A stretch of 64,000 bases of DNA from Paracoccaceae bacterium (GCA_018222585.1 JAAFAB010000002.1:558001-622000); one strand, 5' to 3'; numbered from the stretch's first letter, positions 33,589-41,697 are shown. A program made the numbers and translations. The notes: generated by a model from the letters alone, not told the origin.

Positions 33589-35312
33589 ACCACCATCACC
33601 GGGTTGGCCAGGAAGCCCGACAGGTCCCGCCGGGTGGCCTCGGGATTGAGGCTCATCAGGTAGACGGCATTGAAGGCCGCCATCAGCGGGTCGATCTTGC
33701 CGGCCCCGGATACTGCTTTCGTCACGATCACCGCGTTACCTCTCGCTTCCGTCTTCGCGTTGCCCACGCACCACGCGGCCAGCGGCTGGCCGCAATGGCG
33801 CAGCGAGCCGTCGAACAGCTTGCGTTCCGTGCCCTTGATGGCACCGTTCAGCTTGTAGCCCTGCGTCACGCTGGCCAGCGTGTCGTGTGGGATCTCCTCC
33901 TGCTCCAGCGCATCGACGATTGCCGCCACGCCCTCCGGATCGAGGCCGATGCCGCCGCGCTCGGGCAGCAGCCCGGCCTCGTGGATCCGGAGCACGATCT
34001 GCACCAGCTCCTCGATGTCCTGTGTCGGCGACTCGCAGATCGTCAGCGCATCATCGCGCTGCAGATCCCGTAGCCGCTCGGCGATGCTCTTGCGCCGCTC
34101 CAGCACCACTTCATGCGCCCAGGCCGAGACCCAGAGCTGCCAGCGTTTCGTCTCGCGGTGCCGGCCGAGGACGGCGAGGCCCAGCAGGTCATCCATGCCG
34201 CCGCCGTCGATCCCCACCGTGCAGACCTCCGAAGTCTCCAGGATCCGGTCGAGATCCAGCTCCACGTCCTCGGCCTTTGCCCAGTAGTTCGCACCGACCC
34301 AGCCGCCGAGGTGGTGGCCGAGGCCGATCTGGATGTTGAGGTGCTGACTGGCCCAGCGGGCCAGCTCCTCGGGGCCCGTCTCCACCGCCTTGCGGAACTC
34401 GGGGATCAGGCGCTCGATCGTGATCGACCGGCCGAGGTTGGGGAGCACCGCGCCCCAGGTCTTCGGGTTCTTCCAGGGCTGATCCTTGGCGCCCTGCATC
34501 TTCTCCGGGAACTCGTAGAGCACCGGCAGCATCCGCACATCCTCGGTGATCACCCCGTCCCGGACCTTGCGGGCATATTCCAGCTCAGCCTTGAAGACGC
34601 CCTGCGGCGGCACCTCGCTCTGGGTCGTGATGATGATCAGCAGCGACTTCGGGTTGGTGATCATCCCGCCCCGGATCTGGCCGATCACCCGCGTCGCGTA
34701 GTGGCGTTCGGCCATCACGTGCAGCTCGTCCAGGATCGCGAAGGCCGGGATCCCGCCCGTGGTCACCGCCGGGTCGAAGCTCACCACCTTCAGCTTGGCA
34801 TTCAGCGGCCGGCCCGTGGTGGGATCGGCGAAGATGTCGGTAATCTGCTTCTTGTGCTGATCGACCTTGAACCGCTTCTTCAGCCAGGGATCGGCCTCGA
34901 TCATCCCTTCCATCTGGCCGAAGCAGGTATCGGCCACGCCCTGCGTCGGCCCCACCACGATGCCGCGGATGTTCGGCGTCGTGTTCATCTGCAACGCGAT
35001 CAGCCCGATGCAGGCCGCCAGCGTCGTCTTGGTGTTCTTCTTCGGCACCAGGGTGAAGATCTCGCCCACCTGGCGCACCCCGGTCTCTCGATCGACCGAC
35101 CCGAAGGCGGCCCGCACGATGTCGCGCGCCCAATCCTCGGCCACCTCGCCCATGGTGGGCTGGCCGGGGATGTCGGGCACAACCAGCTTGTCGAAGAGCG
35201 CGACCGCGACCTCGGCCAGGTCCTCGTCCAGCTCCAGCGCCGGGATCGGCGTGGCGCCGGCCTTCAGCTTCTCCCACCAGTCCGGGCAAGCCGCCCAGGA
35301 GAGATCGCTCAT
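33585..35312 (-). CDS. Terminase large subunit (575 aa)
   Basis: The ATPase has a deviant Walker A at residues 89-97 (VPKKNTKTT) and Walker B FAILDEL at 191-197 with catalytic Glu at 196. The C-terminal nuclease starts near 355 (TVGIDGGGMDDLLGLAVLG). This matches the HK97/phage Terminase_1 family, which translocates DNA into proheads and cuts concatemers. It overlaps the portal gene by 4 bases, and the small-subunit gene by 4 bases upstream. Confidence 0.9.
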   Translation of the reverse strand: MSDLSWAACPDWWEKLKAGATPIPALELDEDLAEVAVALFDKLVVPDIPGQPTMGEVAEDWARDIVRAAFGSVDRETGVRQVGEIFTLVPKKNTKTTLAACIGLIALQMNTTPNIRGIVVGPTQGVADTCFGQMEGMIEADPWLKKRFKVDQHKKQITDIFADPTTGRPLNAKLKVVSFDPAVTTGGIPAFAILDELHVMAERHYATRVIGQIRGGMITNPKSLLIIITTQSEVPPQGVFKAELEYARKVRDGVITEDVRMLPVLYEFPEKMQGAKDQPWKNPKTWGAVLPNLGRSITIERLIPEFRKAVETGPEELARWASQHLNIQIGLGHHLGGWVGANYWAKAEDVELDLDRILETSEVCTVGIDGGGMDDLLGLAVLGRHRETKRWQLWVSAWAHEVVLERRKSIAERLRDLQRDDALTICESPTQDIEELVQIVLRIHEAGLLPERGGIGLDPEGVAAIVDALEQEEIPHDTLASVTQGYKLNGAIKGTERKLFDGSLRHCGQPLAAWCVGNAKTEARGNAVIVTKAVSGAGKIDPLMAAFNAVYLMSLNPEATRRDLSGFLANPVMVV

Positions 35313-35791
35313 TGCGTCCGCCCGCCGCCGTGGATCCGGCTGTAGAGATCTCCGTAGCCGTCCGCCGGCGTCTCGGCATCCCGCAGCCTCTGCTCTTTCT
35401 TGCCGAGCGGCGCCTCGGGTTTGTCGTCATCGCCGGGCTTCTTCGGCGGGGGCGGCGCCGCGACCCGGTCCATGCGCTCCTGCAGCTGGCGGATGCTCGG
35501 GGCGTGGCCCTCGCGCACCTTGCGCAGCAGCACATCCAGGCACATGCCCTCGACGATCAGCTGCCCGCCCGAGAGCTCCCGGGAAAAATACTTGCGCAGC
35601 GTCTTCTCATCGCAGCCGAGCGCCTGCGCAATCATCGCCTGCGACCATCCTGCCGCCGCACGAACCGCCACAAAGTCCTGATTTTCCTTATCTTTCCTGA
35701 AGGTCGGGCGGCCGCGACGATCCCGCAGCGGCTGGATGGGATTGCCGAACAGGTCCAGGGCCGGGCCGTCGCCCGGATTTTGCTCTTCCAT
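35309..35791 (-). CDS. Terminase small subunit (160 aa)
   Basis: I start at ATG 35791 (MEEQNPGDGPALDLFGNPI), since the longer in-frame extension upstream reads through a low-complexity, basic stretch; the ribosome site is weak. Residues 40-90 form a helix-turn-helix (VAVRAAAGWSQAMIAQALG, CDEKTLRKYFSREL) typical of small terminases and resolvase-like DNA binders, which recognise the packaging site. The C-terminus is Pro/Lys-rich. It directly precedes the large subunit gene. Confidence 0.75.
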   Translation of the reverse strand: MEEQNPGDGPALDLFGNPIQPLRDRRGRPTFRKDKENQDFVAVRAAAGWSQAMIAQALGCDEKTLRKYFSRELSGGQLIVEGMCLDVLLRKVREGHAPSIRQLQERMDRVAAPPPPKKPGDDDKPEAPLGKKEQRLRDAETPADGYGDLYSRIHGGGRTQ

Positions 35792-35886
35792 CAGGAAAAA
35801 AATCTCTCGCTTAGGGGGGCGCTGGTTTGGGGCCTTGGCGCCCCTGGACTTTCGACCCACCCCCTCCCTTGGGGATCGGGCCGGGA

Positions 35887-36252
35887 TCACCCGTGCCGGG
35901 CGCGCTCCTGGCGCTGCTTCTCGCTGTCGTGCCAGGCCTTCGAGACCGCTTGCAGGTTCTCTGGATCCCAGAAGAGGGCCGGATCGCCCTTGTGCTCACG
36001 GATGTGGTCGATGATCGGGCTGTCGGGCGCATCCTTCGGCCCGACCAGCGGAACGCCGGTCTGCCGACAGGTCCAGCTGTCGCGGTCGAGGACCTGAAGA
36101 CGCAGAGCTTTCCACCGGGCCGAGAAGTACCACTTGCGCCACGGCTTCAGCTTCGCCCGCTCGCGATCCAGCGCCCGGCTGTCTCCCGGCGCCGGCCCGA
36201 GCTTCCGCCCCGCCGGGGCCAGCCTCGACGGGATCGCGGTCAGACGCGCCAT
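35887..36252 (-). CDS. HNH endonuclease (121 aa)
   Basis: The start at ATG 36252 (MARLTAIPSRL) has AAGGTG eight bases upstream. The HNH motif reads IIDHIREHKGD with the second His-Asn part PENLQAVSKAWHDSEKQ. Such HNH proteins next to terminase genes are needed for cos cleavage and packaging in HK97-like phages. The gene lies just upstream of the small terminase gene on the same strand. Confidence 0.8.
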   Translation of the reverse strand: MARLTAIPSRLAPAGRKLGPAPGDSRALDRERAKLKPWRKWYFSARWKALRLQVLDRDSWTCRQTGVPLVGPKDAPDSPIIDHIREHKGDPALFWDPENLQAVSKAWHDSEKQRQERARHG

Positions 36253-36282
36253 GGTGAGCACCTTCAGGATGTGGGCAGGGTA

Positions 36283-36327
36283 GGGGAAACGGAAGCGCCC
36301 GGCAGCTGGATCTCAGCTGCCGGGCGC
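36283..36327 (-). terminator. Strong terminator of the secreted moron gene
   Basis: At 36295-36327, GCGCCCGGCAGCTG pairs perfectly with CAGCTGCCGGGCGC (14 bp) around a short loop; minus-strand reading continues into a T-rich stretch. It separates the 36412-36960 gene from the packaging genes downstream. Confidence 0.7.
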
Positions 36328-36411
36328 AATGGGGTCGAGTGCACCTTTGCAAGAGGTTCATTATTTCGTCAAGGACTTTTCCTGAAACATGACGATGAGC
36401 CGAGCATGATG

Positions 36412-36960
36412 TCACTTGCTGGGGAACGCGAGCATGCATGAATACAATGCGATTGGGCTATCTGGACCATCGACCGAGATCGGAAGGAAGCTCTCTGTTC
36501 CTGCGGCCCCGGACCCAAGCATGAAACCATAGAAGGTGGAGAAGCCAGCATATCCGCCATAGGCGTTCTTACCGTTCACTTGGCCACAGACCATCGTCGT
36601 GCTGTCCAATCGAACCCTGAAGACATCCCTGATCTGCGCGCTAGATGGATCCCTGAGAAGATCAGCTACCCCAGCCTTGATAGCTTCGAGCTGACCCTCA
36701 TCAGTCACGCTCTCACGTGCCTCCCGCGATCTCTTCAGCATGTAGTCAAACAGCGCGTCAGGGTCAGTTGGCGCCTCGTAGACCTTCGCAAACTCATCAA
36801 TCCCGCGCCTGGTGGACGGCCCCATCCTGCCGTCTGGCTCTCCGACATCAAAGCCATGCTCTTTCAATGTGCTCTGCAACATCAGCGTCTCCGTGAAATC
36901 CAACGCTGATGCGGGCGGCGCGAGGCTCAACAGACAGATCGCGAGAAAGGACCGTTTCAT
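36412..36960 (-). CDS. Secreted peptidoglycan-binding-like moron (182 aa)
   Basis: Residues 1-19 are a Sec signal peptide (MKRSFLAICLLSLAPPASA). Residues 25-65 form a peptidoglycan-binding-1 repeat (LQSTLKEHGFDVGEPDGRMG, then PSTRRGIDEFAK). The C-terminal domain has VCGQVNGKNAYGGYAGFSTF near residue 135, a motif seen in uncharacterised secreted proteins. It has its own terminator and a leader palindrome, so it is a separate transcription unit inside the late genes: a moron that could alter the host envelope or protect from superinfection (inference). Confidence 0.7.
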   Translation of the reverse strand: MKRSFLAICLLSLAPPASALDFTETLMLQSTLKEHGFDVGEPDGRMGPSTRRGIDEFAKVYEAPTDPDALFDYMLKRSREARESVTDEGQLEAIKAGVADLLRDPSSAQIRDVFRVRLDSTTMVCGQVNGKNAYGGYAGFSTFYGFMLGSGAAGTESFLPISVDGPDSPIALYSCMLAFPSK

Positions 36961-36970
36961 GTATATCTCC

Positions 36971-36997
36971 GTGACAAATGCAGAAGCACCTTGTCAC
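36971..36997. promoter_or_regulatory. Palindrome upstream of the moron gene
   Basis: GTGACAA at 36971-36977 and TTGTCAC at 36991-36997 are a perfect 7-bp inverted repeat with a 13-base spacer, 10 bases upstream of the moron start. It could be an operator or an RNA hairpin controlling this gene. Confidence 0.45.
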
Positions 36998-37031
36998 GAA
37001 GGCCGGCAGATTCGGAACCTCCGACAGCGCC

Positions 37032-37679
37032 CTAAGAAGTCGCCCAAGGCTTCATCGGCGGCAGTTCGGCAGTGACTTGGTGCGAGCAAAGCCCTCCGTA
37101 ATTCCGGAATGTATCCCGCAGCTCCCGCAGCGCCGACCACCATTGGAGATAGGCACGGCGAGCTCTCGCGGTCTCGGCGGGCTGGTTGTGCACCACGATG
37201 GGACACCACCGGGCCTGGACCTCGCGCTGCCGGCCGCGGCTCTCATAGCGCCAGCTCATCGCGACTTCGGTCTCTGCGAAGGGACCCTTGTAGGTTTGAC
37301 GCCATGCACGCGGCGCAACTTTCATCGTACAGCCTTCTGCCCAGCCATGTTGCTCACCGACACGCGCGAGCTCAGCAATCGTTATCGCCATAGACCGACC
37401 GCCGCAGGCCTCGGGCAGCTGCGCCAACGCATCCGCCACAGCATCGGCGTCCGGGTGGCACGGCGAGGTGCCGCCACCATCGACCCTGCAGCCAAGGCGC
37501 GCACGTTCGATCATCACCCACTCCATCCCGAAGCCCGGCATCTGACCAGGCATCACGGATCGCATCGCGTCGAACTCGATCGAGACCTTCTCCTTCCGGA
37601 AGGCCCAATCTAGCAGCTCCAGGATCGAGACCTCGCGCACACCGACGCGGCGCCCCTTCATGATCGCGACCTGCATCAT
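37032..37679 (-). CDS. Hypothetical phage protein (215 aa)
   Basis: The ATG at 37679 overlaps the upstream stop by 4 bases, so it is coupled to the replication-module genes. The product begins MMQVAIMKGRRVGVREVSI and has a soluble mixed fold with GMEWVMIERARLGCRVDGGG near residue 50 and a C-terminal helix WWSALRELRDTFRNYG. I recognise no family; it may act in replication or transcription because of where it sits. Confidence 0.65.
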   Translation of the reverse strand: MMQVAIMKGRRVGVREVSILELLDWAFRKEKVSIEFDAMRSVMPGQMPGFGMEWVMIERARLGCRVDGGGTSPCHPDADAVADALAQLPEACGGRSMAITIAELARVGEQHGWAEGCTMKVAPRAWRQTYKGPFAETEVAMSWRYESRGRQREVQARWCPIVVHNQPAETARARRAYLQWWSALRELRDTFRNYGGLCSHQVTAELPPMKPWATS

Positions 37680-38254
37680 GCTGCCGCCCCGCGCACCATC
37701 GAGAGGGCCTCCGCCTCGTCCCGCTCGTAGGCCTCCAGGTCGTGACGCTCGGCAGCGTCGAGCGGCACCTCGCGGCGCTGCTTGTCCCGGATCCGCATCA
37801 CCCTGTCCTGGATCGCGGCAGCCTCGCTCATGACGCCGCGCATCTGGAAGTCCCGCACCGGCGGGCTGTGGTGCTTCCGCCAGAAGCGGAACTCGGCGAC
37901 CAGACGGTTACCCTCAAGCGCATCCCGCCCGGCCTTGCCCCCGAACCATGCAGCCAGGCGCGGCATCTCGGAGAGAGGACGGCCCGCCAAGGACTGGGCA
38001 TAGGTCACGAAGGTGGCGTAGGCGGGCCAGAGATTGCGCGCCGCGCCCTCGCCCTTGGTCCGCATGCAATCGTAGAGCGTGGCGAGCTGCTGGTCGCTCA
38101 GATAGCCGAGGTCATCGGCCAGACGGTCAAGCATCTTGCGGCCCGCCTCCGCATCCGAGCCCCGCTTGAAGTGGAAGCCGTTCTCAGCCAGCTGCGTCAG
38201 CAGCAGCCTGCGCACGCGGTCACGCTTCGTCTCGGTGGTCTGCCCTTCACTCAT
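37676..38254 (-). CDS. Hypothetical protein of the replication module (192 aa)
   Basis: I start at ATG 38254 (MSEGQTTETKRDRVRRLL), with AGGGGAAG upstream. The sequence is helix-rich and charged, with ERHDLEAYERDEAEALS at the C-terminus, and contains LADDLGYLSDQQLATLYDCM in its N-terminal half. No catalytic motif is seen. It lies immediately after the phased-repeat region and the replication-initiator gene. Confidence 0.65.
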   Translation of the reverse strand: MSEGQTTETKRDRVRRLLLTQLAENGFHFKRGSDAEAGRKMLDRLADDLGYLSDQQLATLYDCMRTKGEGAARNLWPAYATFVTYAQSLAGRPLSEMPRLAAWFGGKAGRDALEGNRLVAEFRFWRKHHSPPVRDFQMRGVMSEAAAIQDRVMRIRDKQRREVPLDAAERHDLEAYERDEAEALSMVRGAAA

Positions 38255-38360
38255 GGTCTTCCCCTTTCTCTGCCAGATCCCGACATCCCCACTCAGCACC
38301 CGGCCGCCGGCCTGTAAGGGTGTTTTGTGTTGTCTTCTGATGTTCTGTCCTGTCGGGCAA

Positions 38361-38432
38361 TTTCAGTGAAAATTGCTGAAATGTTTCAGTAGTGCTTCAG
38401 TGATGCTTCAGATGGTTTCAGTGATGTTTCAG
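38361..38432. repeat. Phased TTTCAG repeats, candidate replication or control region
   Basis: The hexamer (T/C)TTCAG occurs at 38361, 38384, 38395, 38406, 38416 and 38427, with an inverted copy CTGAAA at 38376. The last five are spaced 10-11 bp, so they lie on one face of the helix. The array sits between the replication-initiator gene (stop at 38437) and the next gene of the module. It looks like a set of iteron-type binding sites, perhaps the phage origin; the binding protein is not identified. Confidence 0.55.
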
Positions 38433-38436
38433 CGCG

Positions 38437-39102
38437 CTAGCCGCCGCGCTTCGCACCCGGGAACTGGGCGACCTCGCCCGTGAAGCCGACGACTTCGGCC
38501 ATGGCGACGCGCACGTTGTCGTGGGTGATGTGCAGATCCGACTGGTCGAAGAACTCGGCCAGCGCGTGCAGGATCGCCCCATTCTCGACGATGTGCGACG
38601 CCACCTGAAGCTCCTGCATCTTCGTCTTGATGCGGCTCTTCTTGACCGAGAGGTTGCGCGCCGCACGGCCCGCGTCGCGGCTCACCTTCCGCTTGTGCAT
38701 CTCCTCGACGACACCCAGCATGAAGCCAGGGTGCCCTAGGCGCCGGCCCGGCTCAGCGGCACGGTCATCTTCGACCAGGACCTCTTCCCAGCCGTGCAGG
38801 ACGCCCTCTTTCACTTCCAGCCACTCTTCGACGGACCCGAACTGCGCCAGCGAGGCGAGCTCTTCGTCGTCGAGCGGCAGGGTGCCGGCGGGGTCCTCGC
38901 GCATGGCCTCGGTCCAGAGGATGATTGCGGTGCCGATGTCGCCCCGCCGCTTTTGCATGACCGCCTTCCTGACGAAGGAAGACCCGAGGAACCGATGGCC
39001 GTACATCGGGAACCAGTCGTGATTGGACAGCGTGTCGCCCCGCTTCAGGGGCCACATGTCCGGCATTCGCTCGAACGTCTCTTCGTCACCGTGACTGTTC
39101 AT
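38437..39102 (-). CDS. Replication initiator / helicase-loader-like protein, DUF1376-type (221 aa)
   Basis: The sequence AMREDPAGTLPLDDEELASL near residue 65, followed by EEWLEVKEGVLHGWEEVLVE and RRLGHPGFMLGV, has the pattern of the DUF1376/YdaU-type replication proteins of siphoprophages, which recruit the host helicase at the phage origin. The C-terminal part is basic and helical (SVKKSRIKTKMQEL). It overlaps its upstream neighbour by 4 bases and is followed by a phased-repeat array. Confidence 0.65.
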   Translation of the reverse strand: MNSHGDEETFERMPDMWPLKRGDTLSNHDWFPMYGHRFLGSSFVRKAVMQKRRGDIGTAIILWTEAMREDPAGTLPLDDEELASLAQFGSVEEWLEVKEGVLHGWEEVLVEDDRAAEPGRRLGHPGFMLGVVEEMHKRKVSRDAGRAARNLSVKKSRIKTKMQELQVASHIVENGAILHALAEFFDQSDLHITHDNVRVAMAEVVGFTGEVAQFPGAKRGG

Positions 39103-39659
39103 CGTGCTGCCCTCCCATAGCTACGCACCGTCAGGCGCAGCCGCTTCACCCTTCGGCGGATCGAGGTCTGAGATGCGCCCAGCCTTTCCGCCAGCTCAGC
39201 GACCGTCATCGTCCCATCGGCCAGCGCCTCGACGCGCGCGTCCAGCTCGGCGCTCTTGGCGTCCTTGAGTTCGCTTCGCGTTCGTCCCCGCCTGACCTTT
39301 AGGCCCTGCTCCTGAGCGATGCGCCGCACGCGCACCTTGCCGACGCCGTGGCGGTCGCAGATCTCATGCATGGCGGCGCCACCCTTGATGCTCTCGGCCA
39401 CAGCCGCTTCGAGGCGCACCTCCTCGAGATCCTTGCGTGGCGCCGGTGAGGCCGCCGGGCGGGAGCCCGATCCAAGGCAGATACTGTCAGCCCCGCGCCA
39501 CGAGAGGTCCGCGCCCCCTACCTGGACAAGGCGGCTACCGGTCCATTCGTAGTCGACAGCGAAGGCCGAAACCCCGGTCGGTATCCGGCGCCGCTCTTCG
39601 GGCATCTCGGTCAGCGCCTGGTCGATAAGGGCGCGCTCTTCTGCGGTGATGATGTCCAT
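39099..39659 (-). CDS. Helix-turn-helix DNA-binding protein (186 aa)
   Basis: Two helix-turn-helix-like segments are visible: AAMHEICDRHGVGKVRVRRI near residue 98 and MTVAELAERLGASQTSIRR near 150, both with clear turn glycines. The N-terminus (MDIITAEERALIDQALTEM) is acidic and the C-terminus arginine-rich. It is encoded with the replication genes and may regulate this early operon. No named family. Confidence 0.7.
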   Translation of the reverse strand: MDIITAEERALIDQALTEMPEERRRIPTGVSAFAVDYEWTGSRLVQVGGADLSWRGADSICLGSGSRPAASPAPRKDLEEVRLEAAVAESIKGGAAMHEICDRHGVGKVRVRRIAQEQGLKVRRGRTRSELKDAKSAELDARVEALADGTMTVAELAERLGASQTSIRRRVKRLRLTVRSYGRAAR

Positions 39660-39670
39660 ACGCTTGCCCT

Positions 39671-39886
39671 CTAGTTGCCCGCGACGGCCTCGAAGACAGC
39701 CGCCGATGGCAGGCGATCAATCTCGGCGGCAGACCTGATCCGCACCTGGACCAGCGGTTGACGTCCGCTCGTGCCGGACGAGGGCCGGAGCGACATCCTG
39801 ACGTCATCGATCAGCCATCCTCGGGTCGCCGCCAGCGTGCACAGTTCATCGAACAGGACTTCGACCTCAGACTTCTCGCGCCGCAT
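39671..39886 (-). CDS. Small hypothetical phage protein (71 aa)
   Basis: The product (MRREKSEVEVLFDELCTLAA, then WLIDDVRMSLRPSS) is a short alpha/beta protein with a final beta strand. Its start overlaps the upstream gene by 20 bases, and it is on the same strand as the replication module. No function assigned. Confidence 0.6.
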   Translation of the reverse strand: MRREKSEVEVLFDELCTLAATRGWLIDDVRMSLRPSSGTSGRQPLVQVRIRSAAEIDRLPSAAVFEAVAGN

Positions 39887-40304
39887 TGCCAGACCTCCCT
39901 TCTTCTGATCGGATCACCACCGTCCTCGACCCATGGCAGACTGGGCAAACCTCATGGCCGTTGTCCCAATGGGGATGCCAGGTGATATAGCCCCGGCCGC
40001 CGCAGCGATTGCAGCGCCGGCGGGGCTCCGGTGAGGTATCTTCATGGGCGCGGAGCACGGGGACATTTGGCGCGCTCCGCGCCCCGGAGCGCACCGCCGC
40101 CCATACGGCGCGCTCGCCACGAAGGCGGGAGGAGCCACCTCGTGTCTCGGAAAGGAAAAGGGCGCGAGGCAGAGCAGATACGCCCCGCGCCAGGTGCCCG
40201 GGCGGCACTTCCAACACCCGGGGGCAGTTACCCGCGAGCAGGCGGGAACCAATGCCATGACAGTCCTGCGACTGCCCCTTGATCTGAGCGGGAGCGATGA
40301 ACAT
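39867..40304 (-). CDS. Zinc-finger (CxxCxGxG-like) protein (145 aa)
   Basis: The ATG at 40304 overlaps the upstream stop in a TGATG arrangement, which supports this start. The C-terminal half has paired cysteines RRCNRCGGRGYITW and VCPVCHGSR, a DnaJ-type zinc ribbon. The N-terminal 85 residues are Arg/Gly-rich with no clear domain. A nucleic-acid-binding or chaperone-like role is possible. Confidence is lower for the N-terminal part because its composition resembles an out-of-frame shadow. Confidence 0.5.
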   Translation of the reverse strand: MFIAPAQIKGQSQDCHGIGSRLLAGNCPRVLEVPPGHLARGVSALPRALFLSETRGGSSRLRGERAVWAAVRSGARSAPNVPVLRAHEDTSPEPRRRCNRCGGRGYITWHPHWDNGHEVCPVCHGSRTVVIRSEEGRSGNAAREV

Positions 40305-40774
40305 CAGCGCCCCTCCATCTTGCCCACGAGAACAGACCGGAACGCCATCGCCGCGCCGACCATCTCATCCAGCTCGCGGATCTGATCGGCAGCCTCGGTC
40401 GGCGTGTAGTCCTGCGGCTCGGACGATGCCGAGGAATGCGCCGCCGCGTGGCGCTGAAGCACGTCCGAGAACTCCCGGGTGAGCCGATGGACATCACCAG
40501 CAGTTGCACCGCTCACGGCGAGCGGCTGGAAGGTCCCGCCGGCCAGCATGGCGAAGTGCTGCGCGATCGGGACCGCAGCCTCGGGCACGATCCGGCTCAG
40601 GCGATCCGCGTAATTGATGCCGAGGCCACCCGGGCGCTGCTCGGAGATCTCGGTGCCGTGCGAGAGGGTCGAGACACCGATGCCCAGATCATTGGCCGCG
40701 GCCTCCAGGCCTCCGGCGGCCCGGATCGAGGCTTGCACCGCCGACTGGATGGAGGCGGGCCGGACGTTACGCAT
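40304..40774 (-). CDS. CII-like regulatory protein candidate (156 aa)
   Basis: I start at ATG 40774 (MRNVRPASIQSAVQASIRAA), with AAGGAT upstream. A helix-turn-helix is suggested at residues 12-40 (AGGLEAAANDLGIGVSTLSH). The rest is a helical oligomerisation region with a dense C-terminal acidic stretch. It is the second gene of the lytic leftward operon behind the Cro-like gene, which is where lambdoid phages carry cII. The function is inferred from position and fold. Confidence 0.55.
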   Translation of the reverse strand: MRNVRPASIQSAVQASIRAAGGLEAAANDLGIGVSTLSHGTEISEQRPGGLGINYADRLSRIVPEAAVPIAQHFAMLAGGTFQPLAVSGATAGDVHRLTREFSDVLQRHAAAHSSASSEPQDYTPTEAADQIRELDEMVGAAMAFRSVLVGKMEGR

Positions 40775-40831
40775 GGGGAAATCCTTCCGGCGTTTTCGCG
40801 AGACGCACATCAGTAGATGGGAGATAAAGCC

Positions 40832-41029
40832 TCATGCTGCCTCGCTCGGAGGGTTATCTGCCATGAAGCTTCTCAACCTATCAGCGGTCCGCAGTGTCGG
40901 GCTCGAGGCACCTGCCTCCCACTTCGCCCAAGACGAGCCGTTCCCGCATCCCGCCCTCTGGACGATGGTCGCGGGGGAAACGCCAGCCGCCTGCGCATAA
41001 CTTCGAACATCTGCGAGAAATTGATCCAT
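40832..41029 (-). CDS. Cro-like repressor (65 aa)
   Basis: A 65-residue helix-turn-helix protein (MDQFLADVRSYAQAAGVSPA, then TIVQRAGCGNGSSWAKWEAG) sits first in the leftward operon, divergent from the CI-like gene. That is the layout of a Cro regulator, which would shut off the rightward repressor gene during lytic growth. The operators lie in the intergenic gap. Confidence 0.65.
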   Translation of the reverse strand: MDQFLADVRSYAQAAGVSPATIVQRAGCGNGSSWAKWEAGASSPTLRTADRLRSFMADNPPSEAA

Positions 41030-41037
41030 GCACTTGG

Positions 41038-41104
41038 ATAGGTATTTATACCGATGTAAGTCAACAGTATTTCAACCGATGGAGTTGATCGGGAAATTTT
41101 CCGA
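41038..41104. promoter_or_regulatory. Divergent operator region between Cro-like and CI-like genes
   Basis: This AT-rich gap holds TAGGTATTTATACC at 41039-41052 and a near-perfect palindrome TCGGGAAATTTTCCGA at 41089-41104, just before the repressor start. The first motif recurs upstream of the rightward early operon at 41617 and 41648, so it is the best operator candidate for a shared repressor. Confidence 0.5.
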
Positions 41105-41114
41105 TTATGAGCGC

Positions 41115-41465
41115 ATGTCAAAACGCTCGTTCGCTCAACGCCTTCAGGCAGTCATCGACGCTGATCCGAACCTCACGGCGGCCGGCCTTGCGACACAAGC
41201 GGGCCTGAATAACAGCGCCATACGATACATTCTCAATGGACGAGTCCGGCATCCACGCCTGGATACAGCGGAGAAAATCTGTCGAGCACTGGGCACGACC
41301 TACAACGACTTCATGAGTGACGAGCCCACTCCGGAGGAAGCGGAGATCTTGTCCCTACTATCAGAGCTGCCCGACGACCTACGCCGCCAGCTGCTAGGAT
41401 ACGGGCAAGCTCTGCGCGACGCCGCCCGCAAACGGCCGGATCCCGAAGCTCAGTCAGAAGACTGA
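41115..41465 (+). CDS. CI-like prophage repressor (116 aa)
   Basis: The helix-turn-helix is clear: SFAQRLQAVIDADPNL, then TAAGLATQAGLNNSAIRYIL, with a recognition helix NNSAIRYI. The C-terminus is short, acidic and helical, without the LexA-like peptidase domain, so this is a small repressor type that would not respond to RecA cleavage by itself. I start at ATG 41115; an upstream start at 41079 is possible. It faces the Cro-like gene across the operator region and should maintain lysogeny. Confidence 0.7.
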   Translation: MSKRSFAQRLQAVIDADPNLTAAGLATQAGLNNSAIRYILNGRVRHPRLDTAEKICRALGTTYNDFMSDEPTPEEAEILSLLSELPDDLRRQLLGYGQALRDAARKRPDPEAQSED

Positions 41466-41616
41466 TGATTTGCACGTCGGTGAGTTGACAACCGCGCTCG
41501 CTACAATCTGTTCCCCTCAATTTCCCCTCCAGGTTCCGCCCCCGCCCGGACCGGAATAGTGACGCCATGTAGAGACAATAAACAGTACGCACTGTGCACA
41601 TACCGCCCTGCGTTAC

Positions 41617-41664
41617 TAGGTATTTATTCCTACATACATCTTGACGTGGGTATTTTTTCCTATA
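41617..41664 (+). promoter_or_regulatory. Operator copies upstream of the rightward early operon
   Basis: TAGGTATTTATTCCTA at 41617-41632 and GGGTATTTTTTCCTATA at 41648-41664 repeat the motif found between the cro and cI genes (41039). TTGACG at 41641 may be part of a promoter. A repressor bound here would also block the rightward operon. Confidence 0.5.
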
Positions 41665-41697
41665 GCGTCACCTCCCATCACCCCGATGGAGGCGACG

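Noticed and set aside
41495-41530. TTGACA followed by TACAAT near 41485-41510 as a promoter
   Set aside because: The two hexamers are only 11 bases apart, too close for sigma-70.
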